Positions 1 through 6,055 of a DNA stretch of 9,937 bases are shown here, piece by piece. Under the pieces are notes generated by a model. It saw only the letters and a program-made list of their open reading frames with translations. It made no database searches and was not told where the DNA came from. The DNA is from Bacteroidales bacterium (GTDB lineage: Bacteria > Bacteroidota > Bacteroidia > Bacteroidales > JAADJA01): NCBI GenBank assembly GCA_029933495.1, contig JAOZOC010000084.1:1-9937 (forward strand), in the 5' to 3' direction. Each line of letters starts with the position of its first letter. The stretch's first letter is position 1. The translations under genes and the position numbers were made by a program.

Positions 1-103
1 TTCCTGTTTTAGAATTTTATTCTTTGAATTTTTGATTTGTTTTTAATTTTGAATTTTTTATCAAATATTTTTCATATTTAGCCGATAATTGTAAAATCCT
101 TTA

Positions 104-111
104 TACTTTTG
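104..111 (+). promoter_or_regulatory. Bacteroidetes-type -7 promoter box for the ArsC-like gene
   Basis: The octamer TACTTTTG matches the Bacteroidetes housekeeping -7 consensus TAnnTTTG and lies 25 bp before the ATG at 137. No TTTG is found 19-21 bp upstream, so only the -7 half is supported. The upstream 100 bp is very A/T-rich. A GGAGG at 112-116 falls roughly at the predicted transcript start and is too far from the ATG to be an ordinary ribosome binding site. The same octamer appears before three other transcription units in this window. Confidence 0.55.
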
Positions 112-123
112 GGAGGAATATTA

Positions 124-135
124 AAAACCGGTTTT
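124..135. promoter_or_regulatory. 12-bp perfect palindrome just before the ArsC-like start
   Basis: AAAACCGGTTTT is a perfect 12-bp palindrome that ends one base before the ATG at 137 and lies about 12 bp downstream of the -7 box. This position would suit an operator at or just after the transcript start, or a small hairpin over the start codon. Function is inferred from position only; a chance A/T palindrome with a CCGG core is also possible. Confidence 0.3.
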
Positions 136-136
136 A

Positions 137-481
137 ATGATTAAAATATATCACAATCCAAGGTGCAAAAAATCGCGTGCCGGACTCAAATATCTTGATG
201 GTAAAGGTGTTGATTTTGAAGTTGTTGAATATTTGAAAAATCCAATATCTGAAGATGAGTTCAAAGATATTCTTATAAAATTGAACTTAAAGCCACAGGA
301 TATGATTCGTACTCAGGAAGATATTTACAAAAAGCAGTTTAAAGGTAAAAACTTTGTGGATGAGGAGTGGGTTAAGATAATGGTGGAGAATCCAAAGCTG
401 ATAAAAAGACCTATAGTTGTTAAAGATTATAAAGCAGTATGGGCCGATCCACCTGAGAATATGGATGAGCTTTTTAAGTAA
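137..481 (+). CDS. ArsC/Spx-family thioredoxin-fold protein (arsenate reductase-like)
   Basis: This 114-residue protein has the glutaredoxin-like ArsC fold of the arsenate reductase/Spx superfamily. The N-terminal redox motif HNPRCKKSR places the nucleophilic cysteine at residue 10. MIRTQE supplies Arg58 and KRPIVV supplies Arg91, corresponding to two of the three active-site arginines of the plasmid R773 ArsC. The third, normally in an R-P-x-E segment near the C terminus, appears to be Asp103 here (ADPPE). A genuine glutaredoxin-coupled arsenate reductase is therefore uncertain; a YffB/Spx-like redox or regulatory protein is equally possible. No ars operon partner (arsR, arsB, acr3) is nearby. 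It is followed 99 bp later by fumC on the same strand, with no promoter box seen in the gap, so co-transcription is possible. The ATG start has no adjacent Shine-Dalgarno site, which is normal in Bacteroidota. Confidence 0.85.
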   Translation: MIKIYHNPRCKKSRAGLKYLDGKGVDFEVVEYLKNPISEDEFKDILIKLNLKPQDMIRTQEDIYKKQFKGKNFVDEEWVKIMVENPKLIKRPIVVKDYKAVWADPPENMDELFK

Positions 482-482
482 T

Positions 483-504
483 GCCCTTCGAGTACGCACA
501 GGGC
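483..504. repeat. Short REP-like hairpin between the ArsC-like gene and fumC
   Basis: The arms GCCCT (483-487) and AGGGC (500-504) pair perfectly around a 12-nt loop, starting right after the stop codon. From general knowledge, the wording CCCTTCGAGTACGC...AGGGCGACAA resembles a short dispersed palindrome common in intergenic DNA of Bacteroidota and other bacteria. No T-run follows, so it is a poor intrinsic terminator. It may be a REP-like element or an mRNA 3' stabiliser. Confidence 0.4.
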
Positions 505-515
505 GACAACTAAGT

Positions 516-538
516 TGATTCAACCGAATGATTCAACC
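516..538. repeat. Direct repeat TGATTCAACC, two copies at 13-bp spacing
   Basis: TGATTCAACC occurs at 516-525 and again at 529-538, separated by GAA. Each copy contains the 7-bp palindrome TGATTCA. The pair lies 43-65 bp before the fumC start, in a gap with no TAnnTTTG box. It could be a regulator binding site for fumC or a simple duplication inside REP-like DNA. Confidence 0.35.
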
Positions 539-580
539 AATTCGCAGATTAAATGAAACAAACAATTAAAACATAAGAAA

Positions 581-1966
581 ATGGAATACAGAATCGAAAA
601 AGACACAATGGGAACTGTTGAAGTTCCTGCCGACAAGTACTGGGGAGCACAAACCCAACGTTCAAAAATGAACTTCCCTATTGGTGACCCGGCTTCAATG
701 CCGATAGAAATAATCAGGGCATTTGCATATCTGAAAAAAGCAGCGGCTCTGACAAATAATGATCTGGGTGTTTTGGCTGATGACAAAACAAAATTAATTG
801 CCCTGGCATGTGATGAGGTTTTGGAAGGCAAGCTGGATGATAACTTTCCGTTAGTTATTTGGCAGACAGGCTCTGGCACACAGTCGAATATGAATATGAA
901 TGAAGTTGTTGCCAATAGGGCACATGTCCTGAATGGTGGGGAACTGGGAGATGGTAAAAGTACCATCCATCCCAATGATGATGTTAATAAATCTCAATCA
1001 TCAAATGATACTTTCCCGACGGCGATGCATATTGCGGCATATAAGATGATTGTTGAAACCACTTTGCCGGGAGTTGTAAAACTGCGCGATACATTGGCCG
1101 CAAAAGTTATTGAGTTTGGAGACATTGTAAAAACAGGCCGTACCCATATGATGGATGCAACCCCTTTAACTCTCGGACAGGAATTTTCTGGCTATGTGTC
1201 GCAGTTAAATCATGGTATTAAAGCACTAAAAAACACTCTTGACCATTTGCAGGAACTTGCTCTTGGCGGTACTGCTGTGGGTACTGGTTTAAATACTCCT
1301 GATGGTTATGATGTGAAGGTAGCAGCAAAAATTGCTGAACTGACAGGATATCCTTTCCGCACTGCCGAGAATAAATTCGAGGCACTGTCGGCACACGATG
1401 CAATTGTTGAAACTTCGGGAGCATTGAAAACTCTTGCCGTTAGTCTGATGCACATTGCTAACAACACGAGAATGCTTGCTTCAGGCCCAAGATGTGGAAT
1501 CGGAGAAATTCAGCTTCCGGCTAATGAGCCCGGCTCTTCAATTATGCCCGGGAAAGTCAACCCTACACAAAATGAGGCATTAAGTATGGTTTGCGCCCAG
1601 GTAATAGGAAATGATGCAGCTATTAATGTTGGCGGATTGCAGGGGCATTTTCAACTGAATGTTTTTAAGCCTGTAATGATTTTCAATTTGCTTATGTCAG
1701 CCCGTTTGCTTGGTGATGCTTGTGTATCTTTTAATGATAATTGTGCTGTGGGAATCGAACCTAACATGCCTTACATTAATAAGAATCTTGAGAATTCGCT
1801 GATGCTTGTCACAGCATTAAACACTCACATCGGCTATGAGAAAGCAGCAGAAATTGCAAAGAAAGCACATAAGGAAGGAACAACTCTTAAAGAAGCTGCT
1901 CTTACATTAGAGTATCTGTTGGAGCAAGAGTTTGAGGAGTGGGTAGATCCATCGAAAATGATTTAA
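581..1966 (+). CDS. fumC: Class II fumarate hydratase (fumarase C)
   Basis: This 461-residue enzyme interconverts fumarate and (S)-malate in the cytoplasm, as part of the TCA cycle or the reductive branch to succinate. It belongs to the aspartase/fumarase superfamily and is normally an iron-independent homotetramer. The superfamily signature GSSIMPGKVNPTQ is at 318-330 and contains the mobile catalytic serine loop. TGRTHMMDATPLT carries the conserved histidine at 189. TGSGTQSNMNMNEV at 96-109 and HPNDDVNKSQSSND at 130-143 match the substrate-binding and second-site regions of E. coli FumC. The length is close to the usual 460-470, so the gene is complete. The ATG at 581 gives the standard class II N terminus (IEKDTMGTVEVP). 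The start has an A-rich leader and no Shine-Dalgarno site. Aspartase is a less likely alternative given the length and the FumC-like N terminus. Confidence 0.97.
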   Translation: MEYRIEKDTMGTVEVPADKYWGAQTQRSKMNFPIGDPASMPIEIIRAFAYLKKAAALTNNDLGVLADDKTKLIALACDEVLEGKLDDNFPLVIWQTGSGTQSNMNMNEVVANRAHVLNGGELGDGKSTIHPNDDVNKSQSSNDTFPTAMHIAAYKMIVETTLPGVVKLRDTLAAKVIEFGDIVKTGRTHMMDATPLTLGQEFSGYVSQLNHGIKALKNTLDHLQELALGGTAVGTGLNTPDGYDVKVAAKIAELTGYPFRTAENKFEALSAHDAIVETSGALKTLAVSLMHIANNTRMLASGPRCGIGEIQLPANEPGSSIMPGKVNPTQNEALSMVCAQVIGNDAAINVGGLQGHFQLNVFKPVMIFNLLMSARLLGDACVSFNDNCAVGIEPNMPYINKNLENSLMLVTALNTHIGYEKAAEIAKKAHKEGTTLKEAALTLEYLLEQEFEEWVDPSKMI

Positions 1967-1982
1967 AATAGAGATTGTAAAT

Positions 1983-2010
1983 CCTGACAGGTTTTTTTAA
2001 ATCTGTTGGG
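1983..2010 (+). terminator. Weak possible terminator between convergent genes
   Basis: CCTGACAG (1983-1990) can pair with CTGTTGGG (2003-2010) with two G-U pairs in + strand RNA, around a T-rich 12-nt loop. The tail is only moderately U-rich. It lies 16 bp after the fumC stop and just before the end of the convergent gene, where a terminator is expected. On the - strand the pairing contains two mismatches. Confidence 0.35.
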
Positions 2011-2017
2011 GTTTATC

Positions 2018-3565
2018 TTATTTGTAAACCACCTTATTAATGTAAAAAACCAGTCTTTTACTGTTTGATACAAAGGCATTATTTCTAATAGTCTGAAAAC
2101 CATAAGCGATAAAATAGTGGTCATACCAGTATTCCATCTGGCTTTTTGTATCGCTGACAACCTTGTCTTTAATATATGATGTCTCGATTGGGAAGTAGTC
2201 AACCCCCTCAACTACTTTGCTGTTTTTGATAATCTTTGCAGCAATTTTACCGTCATAATTATATGAAAGAACCACGTCATTGTTATCAAAATAGACAACC
2301 ACTCGCGGGAAGAGGTCATACGATAACAGATTCATTATTTCCATACCATTATCCCAAATTTTTTCGCCTTTTGTGTCGAAGCAAAGAATATAAGTGTTGA
2401 AATATCTGTAGCCATCAAAAACAGAATATGAAGTTGGAACCATTCTTCCATAAAAATCATAATATGTGCTTGTAACAGTATGATACTCCTCGTAATATGC
2501 TTCTGAAATAAAATATATCACACTATCTTTGACAATAATATTATGGAGTAAAAGATCGAAATCAAGGGAATACTTTTCTTCATTATCGCCGGCTTTGGAA
2601 GCCTTATTTTTTGCTTCTAATACCTCCCTCGACTTCAGGTAGCCGGTGTTGTTTTCCAGATTGATAAAGTTGTAATAGTTTACCTGGCCTGGTATGTTAT
2701 CCTCTATCCTTACAGAAAAAAAGCCCGAAGAACCCGTATCGAAATACTGTTTTTCATTTATCGATTTCCCCGATAAAACATCATACGAACCCGTAATAAT
2801 CCAGTCATTGTTGCCAATGGATGCTATCTTGCAAGAATTGAATTTCTTACCATCGCCAGGAAGTACTTTAAATGAATTTATTTTTTCCCCTGAATAATCA
2901 AACTCCTCTATCTGCAAATAATATCTGTTCTTTGATTCGTAAATATTGAAAATCCCGACAACGGTGTTTGTTGAAGTGTCGAGATAAAGGGCTTCAAAAC
3001 GCGAATTCATATCAGCGGGTTCCGAAACAGTAGTTGTTTCCTTTGAAATAGTGTTCAGACTGTAAATACCCGAATGATTTTTATTTGAATTCATTCCTGC
3101 AAATATGTTATCACCTGCAATATCAAAGCCAACGAAAGAGGCATAACCCGGGACTTTGCCACTAAAAATCTCATAATTACCATCTTTGATATTGATCTTC
3201 AGAATTTGATAATTATACTGTTCAGTCTTTTTGCTTTCCATATCATAAACCAGGAGAAAAACGGATTCATCCGTAAATTTTGATTTACTGAATAACATAT
3301 CATTATACACCGGCACCTCTTTACGCCACCTTTCATGCATAAGCTTGTCATACATTACAAATATCCAGAATTTGTAGTCGTCTTCCGTAATATTGGTTTG
3401 ATAAAAAAGTAATACTCCCTTTTCACCGAGAGGAACTACCTTATATGAAGCCGCGTCGGAACCTGCTTCCAGCTCAACGCGGAGCAGCGGATCGCCCTGC
3501 CCCATAATGAACATTGAAAACAGTGAAAATATGAAAATAAATATTATCTGATACTTCTTCATCAT
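2018..3565 (-). CDS. Secreted protein of unknown family, possibly beta-propeller-like
   Basis: I do not recognise this protein's family. From the ATG at 3565 it has 515 residues. It opens with a clear Sec signal peptide: MMKK, then a hydrophobic stretch to about residue 21, with probable cleavage near MGQ at 21-23, so the mature protein should be in the periplasm or outside. There is no lipobox cysteine and no further membrane segment. The mature part is rich in aromatic and beta-prone residues and has repeated short strands such as NDWIITGSYD and SGIYSLNT. This would suit a WD- or kelch-like propeller, but no blade repeat is clear enough to count. A TTG at 3580 is in frame but lies at the predicted transcript start; ATG 3565 (or 3562) gives a normal signal peptide. 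It is monocistronic and convergent with fumC. Confidence 0.8.
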   Translation of the reverse strand: MMKKYQIIFIFIFSLFSMFIMGQGDPLLRVELEAGSDAASYKVVPLGEKGVLLFYQTNITEDDYKFWIFVMYDKLMHERWRKEVPVYNDMLFSKSKFTDESVFLLVYDMESKKTEQYNYQILKINIKDGNYEIFSGKVPGYASFVGFDIAGDNIFAGMNSNKNHSGIYSLNTISKETTTVSEPADMNSRFEALYLDTSTNTVVGIFNIYESKNRYYLQIEEFDYSGEKINSFKVLPGDGKKFNSCKIASIGNNDWIITGSYDVLSGKSINEKQYFDTGSSGFFSVRIEDNIPGQVNYYNFINLENNTGYLKSREVLEAKNKASKAGDNEEKYSLDFDLLLHNIIVKDSVIYFISEAYYEEYHTVTSTYYDFYGRMVPTSYSVFDGYRYFNTYILCFDTKGEKIWDNGMEIMNLLSYDLFPRVVVYFDNNDVVLSYNYDGKIAAKIIKNSKVVEGVDYFPIETSYIKDKVVSDTKSQMEYWYDHYFIAYGFQTIRNNAFVSNSKRLVFYINKVVYK

Positions 3566-3584
3566 ACTGTTTGAATGCAAACAA

Positions 3585-3592
3585 CAAAAATA
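3585..3592 (-). promoter_or_regulatory. Possible -7 box for the secreted-protein gene
   Basis: On the - strand the sequence reads TATTTTTG, which fits TAnnTTTG. It lies 20 bp before the ATG at 3565 and predicts a transcript start near 3580. The nearest upstream TTTG is 26 bp away, longer than the usual 19-21, so the -33 half is not supported. If right, it argues for the ATG over the TTG at 3580. Confidence 0.35.
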
Positions 3593-3744
3593 GTATAAAA
3601 ATTGAGAAGTTATAAAAACAAAAAGATAGAAAAATAACTTTCATTTCGAACCTTGGGGGCGGCTTTGCGTGACAGGGATTTGCAAGGAAAAACCTGTAAG
3701 ATCAGCGAAGGAGGGTGTGGTGGAGTGGCCTGAAGCGATTGCTA

Positions 3745-3832
3745 AGATTTCGCAAGCTATACCTGGCACAGTAATCTGAAAGCAAATATCGTGGGATTTG
3801 TAATTCCATTTGCAGGCAGGATTACAAATCCT
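3745..3832 (-). repeat. Dispersed three-hairpin element, copy B
   Basis: Read on the - strand, the order is AGGATT-TGT-AATCCT (3832-3818), TGGAATT-ACA-AATCCCA with one mismatch (3808-3792), the 18-nt box ATATTTGCTTTCAGATTA (3789-3772), and a longer-loop hairpin with arms AGATT (3777-3773) and AATCT (3749-3745). The same order and an almost identical box occur at 9801-9891 on the + strand. The two small hairpins can also pair with each other: GGATTTGTAAT at 3794-3804 is the exact complement of 3821-3831, an 11-bp stem. The element sits directly downstream of the tRNA-Glu terminator. It encodes no protein that I can recognise. It could be a non-autonomous REP/MITE-like element or a structured RNA fragment. 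Confidence 0.6.
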
Positions 3833-3842
3833 AAATAAAAAC

Positions 3843-3874
3843 AAAGCCCGACCAAAAAACTTTGACCGGACTTT
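3843..3874 (-). terminator. Rho-independent terminator for tRNA-Glu
   Basis: On the - strand, arms at 3874-3864 and 3853-3843 form an 11-bp stem (three G-U pairs) around a 10-nt loop, followed by a T-rich run (TTTGTTTTT counting the last stem bases). It begins 14 bp after the tRNA 3' end. The + strand also reads through to a T-run (CTTTTTTCC), so it may work in both directions. Confidence 0.75.
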
Positions 3875-3887
3875 TTTCCTGCTTCTG

Positions 3888-3959
3888 TAGTCCGTAGGGG
3901 AATCGAACCCCTCTTACCAGGATGAAAACCTGGCGTCCTAGCCGATAGACGAACGGACC
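3888..3959 (-). tRNA. tRNA-Glu, anticodon UUC
   Basis: The - strand folds into a complete 72-nt cloverleaf. The acceptor arm is GGTCCGT pairing with ACGGACT (a G-U pair at 1-72) and the discriminator is A at 3888. The D arm is GTCT/GGAC. The anticodon arm is CCAGG-TTTTCAT-CCTGG, with TTC at positions 34-36. The variable loop is TAAG, and the T arm is AGGGG-TTCGATT-CCCCT. The anticodon reads GAA/GAG, so this is tRNA-Glu. The 3' CCA is not encoded (the DNA continues CAGAAG), so it must be added after transcription. The tRNA stands alone, with its own promoter 38 bp upstream and its own terminator. Confidence 0.97.
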
Positions 3960-3996
3960 AGTTATATAAAGAACCCTTCTTTTTCTTAAGGGAGTG

Positions 3997-4027
3997 CAAA
4001 AGTAGAACTATTTTTTTTATCTGCAAA
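3997..4027 (-). promoter_or_regulatory. Complete Bacteroidetes promoter for tRNA-Glu
   Basis: On the - strand, TTTG (4027-4024) and TACTTTTG (4004-3997) are separated by exactly 19 nt, matching the Bacteroidetes -33/-7 promoter (TTTG...TAnnTTTG). The predicted start is near 3993, giving a leader of about 35 nt before the tRNA. This is the best-formed promoter in the window. Confidence 0.75.
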
Positions 4028-4047
4028 TATTTTTTTATTTTTTTTAA

Positions 4048-4079
4048 AAAAGAGGAACAGCTACAACTGCCCCTCTTTT
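4048..4079 (-). terminator. Rho-independent terminator of the beta-helix lipoprotein gene
   Basis: On the - strand, a 13-bp stem with two G-U pairs (arms 4079-4067 and 4060-4048, reading AAAAGAGGGGCAG and CTGTTCCTCTTTT) encloses a 6-nt loop and ends in six consecutive Ts. It starts 16 bp after the stop codon of the lipoprotein gene. It sits upstream of the tRNA-Glu promoter and so insulates it. Confidence 0.8.
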
Positions 4080-4095
4080 AATCAGAATATATATT

Positions 4096-5841
4096 TTACC
4101 AGTTTTTACCTCCAGACAGGTTATCAATAAAGGTAACATTTTGAAGTATTGGCTCTCCACCATTATCAAGATACAATCCCCAATGTCCTGAATGGCTAAT
4201 CTCAGTATTCTTTATGGAGATATTATTTCCATTATCTTTGAATGTTATATTCCCTGAATAATCCGAATAACCACCGCCATAGGAAATAACACAATGGTTA
4301 AACTCTGTTCCGGGGGATGTTCCTTCATAAAACCAGATGCCATCCCAGTCGCCGTTTGAAGGTGCGGGCGAGGCAGATGTGAAGAAAATGGGTTCTTCTT
4401 CTGTACCAATTGCTACTATTTTTCCGTAATTACCTGAGCTATAAGCAACATCCAATTCGCTGTTTTCAGTAAATTTAATAACTGTTCCAGCATCAATGGT
4501 TAATGTAGCACCTGAGCTGGAGGCTACCTTCATTGTTCCGTCAACAAAATATGCACAATTAAGTTTATTCCAGGTTACATCCTGGTTTATGGTATTTCCT
4601 TTAACCAAAACACCTTTATTCCCGGAGATGAAGTCATTTTCTGTCCCGATAGTATGTGCCTGGCTTGAATAAATTAATATTGCGTGGTCATTGTTATCTA
4701 CAAAAGTATTGTTAGTAAAATCATTAAATCCTGATTCAATATCAAGAGAAATACCGAATGTTTCACTTTGCTGGACTACACAATTTTTAAAAGAAACATC
4801 AGATCCCTTCATTACTATCATTCCATTATTTATACTGTAGCCTCCTCCATATTCGAAAGTACAGTATTCAAATTCGCAACCATTAGAGCCATCATATATC
4901 CAAAGCCCGTCCCAATCACCTTTCTCTTTGCTTGCAGCAGCAGATGTGAAATAGATTCTATTATCCTCAGTCCCCAACGCGATAAGCGTACCATATTCTC
5001 CTGATCCGTATGCAATATCTATTTCACTACTTTCAGTAAAACTTACAACTGCTCCGGCCTCAATTCTTAAAGTAGTACCTGATGATGATTTTATGTTAAC
5101 TGTACCATCAATAACATAGGGTGCTGTCAGGGCAAGCCATGTTTCGTCTTCCCTGTTATAGTATCCTCCTTTAACCAGAACGCCTTTATTGCCGTCAGCA
5201 AGTAGTGCGTTACCAGCTCCGATAGTGTGTGCTGCATTGGGATAAATCAGAATAAGATGATCTCCGATTTCTTCCACAGTATTATTAATGAAAGATTTAA
5301 AAGAAGCATCGTTATCAAGGACAAGTCCATAAAACTCTGATTGTTTTACAGAACTATTTTCAAAAGTAATTTTGCAATCTTTTAAATTTACAGCACCTGC
5401 ATACTGGCTATACCCACCTGCATATTCAACGATACAATATTTCATACTTGTTTCGCTTGAAGTGCCGCTATAAAACCAAATACCATCCCAGTCGCCAGCA
5501 GATGGTGAGGGTGCTGATGATGTAAATCTGATAGGGTTATCAACAGTACCATTAGCAATAATTACAGAACCGCTTTCATTGTACCCTACATCCAATTCCG
5601 AACTTTCAGTAAATTTAATTATCGTTCCGGGCTCAATTGTTAATGTTGCCCCTTCAATTCTTACAGTGCCATCAATTGTGTAAGTGTTTCCGGTTGTCCA
5701 GGTGGTATTTGTGTTGATTGTACCTGAAATAGTGCTTCCGTTTCCTCCTCCGGGATTATCCGGATCGTCATCCTTTTCAACTGTGCAGGAACTAATCCCA
5801 AAAGCAATTGAAATCATTAAAAATAAAAAAATCTTTTTCAT
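4096..5841 (-). CDS. Surface lipoprotein with three parallel beta-helix modules
   Basis: This 581-residue protein starts MKKIFLFLMI and has a lipoprotein signal peptide with lipobox ISSC, acylated Cys at 19. The following TVEKDDD resembles the lysine-plus-acidic lipoprotein export signal that sends Bacteroidota lipoproteins to the outer face of the outer membrane. A Gly/Pro/Asn linker (about 27-40) leads into three repeats of about 190 residues: 48-235, 236-424 and 425-581. Each has (V/I)DGT(V/M), then TL.I..G..(I/V).FTE.SE(L/I)D, then GDWDG(I/L)W (116, 308 and 497), then a YGGGYS or YAGGYS turn and an N-N-T-F-type rung. Modules 1 and 2 also end with HTIG and NKGVLVKG, which module 3 lacks. 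The pattern is that of right-handed parallel beta-helix proteins (NosD/pectate-lyase-like). No catalytic signature is visible, so the substrate is unknown; adhesion or polysaccharide binding are guesses. It is monocistronic with its own terminator. Confidence 0.87.
   Translation of the reverse strand: MKKIFLFLMISIAFGISSCTVEKDDDPDNPGGGNGSTISGTINTNTTWTTGNTYTIDGTVRIEGATLTIEPGTIIKFTESSELDVGYNESGSVIIANGTVDNPIRFTSSAPSPSAGDWDGIWFYSGTSSETSMKYCIVEYAGGYSQYAGAVNLKDCKITFENSSVKQSEFYGLVLDNDASFKSFINNTVEEIGDHLILIYPNAAHTIGAGNALLADGNKGVLVKGGYYNREDETWLALTAPYVIDGTVNIKSSSGTTLRIEAGAVVSFTESSEIDIAYGSGEYGTLIALGTEDNRIYFTSAAASKEKGDWDGLWIYDGSNGCEFEYCTFEYGGGYSINNGMIVMKGSDVSFKNCVVQQSETFGISLDIESGFNDFTNNTFVDNNDHAILIYSSQAHTIGTENDFISGNKGVLVKGNTINQDVTWNKLNCAYFVDGTMKVASSSGATLTIDAGTVIKFTENSELDVAYSSGNYGKIVAIGTEEEPIFFTSASPAPSNGDWDGIWFYEGTSPGTEFNHCVISYGGGYSDYSGNITFKDNGNNISIKNTEISHSGHWGLYLDNGGEPILQNVTFIDNLSGGKNW
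4099..5700 (-). repeat. Three tandem coding repeats in the lipoprotein gene
   Basis: The modules map to 5700-5137, 5136-4570 and 4569-4099. Landmarks repeat at nearly constant distances: GDWDG motifs are 192 and 189 residues apart, DGT motifs 188 and 189 apart, and HTIG motifs 191 apart. Module 3 is about 30 residues shorter, ending FIDNLSGGKNW in place of the HTIG segment. The divergence between modules suggests old internal duplication, not recent DNA-level expansion. Confidence 0.8.
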
Positions 5842-5875
5842 AAAAATAAATATTAAGTGTTTAATTAGCTTCTAT

Positions 5876-5892
5876 GGCTGTTGAATACAGCC
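5876..5892 (-). other. Small hairpin in the lipoprotein gene leader
   Basis: GGCTGT (5876-5881) and ACAGCC (5887-5892) form a perfect 6-bp stem around a 5-nt loop, 34 bp upstream of the lipoprotein start codon. No TAnnTTTG box was found between 5842 and 5973, so the promoter of this gene is unassigned. The hairpin may lie in the mRNA leader; its role is unknown. Confidence 0.3.
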
Positions 5893-5973
5893 TTTACCAG
5901 CCAGACTATAAAAAATATTCAATTGCATCTGTTACGCAAGCGGATAAAATTTGTTTTAGAAAAGTAAAAACAA

Positions 5974-6032
5974 GGAGATACCACATAACTTTTCTTAAAA
6001 TGATAATTTAGAAAAAGCTAAAAGATATCTCC
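5974..6032 (-). terminator. Likely terminator of pckA
   Basis: On the - strand, GGAGATATC (6032-6024) pairs with GGTATCTCC (5982-5974), 9 bp with one G-U pair, followed by TTGTTTTTACTTTTC. The 41-nt loop can form an inner CTTTT/AAAAG pairing. It begins 23 bp after the pckA stop. The large loop is unusual but the stem and T-rich tail fit an intrinsic terminator. Confidence 0.6.
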
Positions 6033-6055
6033 ACGTCAATACTATTTCTACAGGA

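Larger units (their letters stand above)
3566..3887. other. Gene-free stretch: repeat element plus tRNA terminator
   Basis: No credible gene lies here. The part near 3585 holds the promoter of the secreted-protein gene, 3745-3832 holds the hairpin element and 3843-3874 holds the tRNA-Glu terminator. The segment 3641-3744 is more GC-rich than its surroundings and has a REP-like appearance, but I can name no structure in it. The short open frames on the - strand (for example 3641-3844) lack coding character and seem to be translations of the repeat. Confidence 0.6.

Noticed and set aside
112..116. GGAGG as a Shine-Dalgarno site for the ArsC-like gene
   Set aside because: It is 20 bp before the ATG and near the predicted transcript start, and other genes here lack such sites.
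520..975. Long open frame on the - strand opposite the 5' part of fumC (151 codons)
   Set aside because: It lies fully in the antisense of a strongly conserved gene and its start region, shows no known motif, and has no promoter box or leader of its own.
3565..3580. TTG at 3580 as start of the secreted-protein gene
   Set aside because: It would put five residues before a normal MMKK signal peptide and would lie at or before the predicted transcript start. ATG 3565 is preferred.
3843..3959. tRNA-Glu as an integration (att) site for a mobile element
   Set aside because: No integrase gene is present and I found no second copy of the tRNA 3' end in the window.
3641..4026. Open frames on the - strand over the tRNA-Glu and the repeat
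   Set aside because: They run through the tRNA, its terminator and the hairpin element, and their composition looks like translated repeat DNA.
4099..5700. CRISPR array or DNA minisatellite in the lipoprotein gene
   Set aside because: The periodicity is about 570 bp, the repeats are divergent and coding, and there are no short identical direct repeats with spacers.
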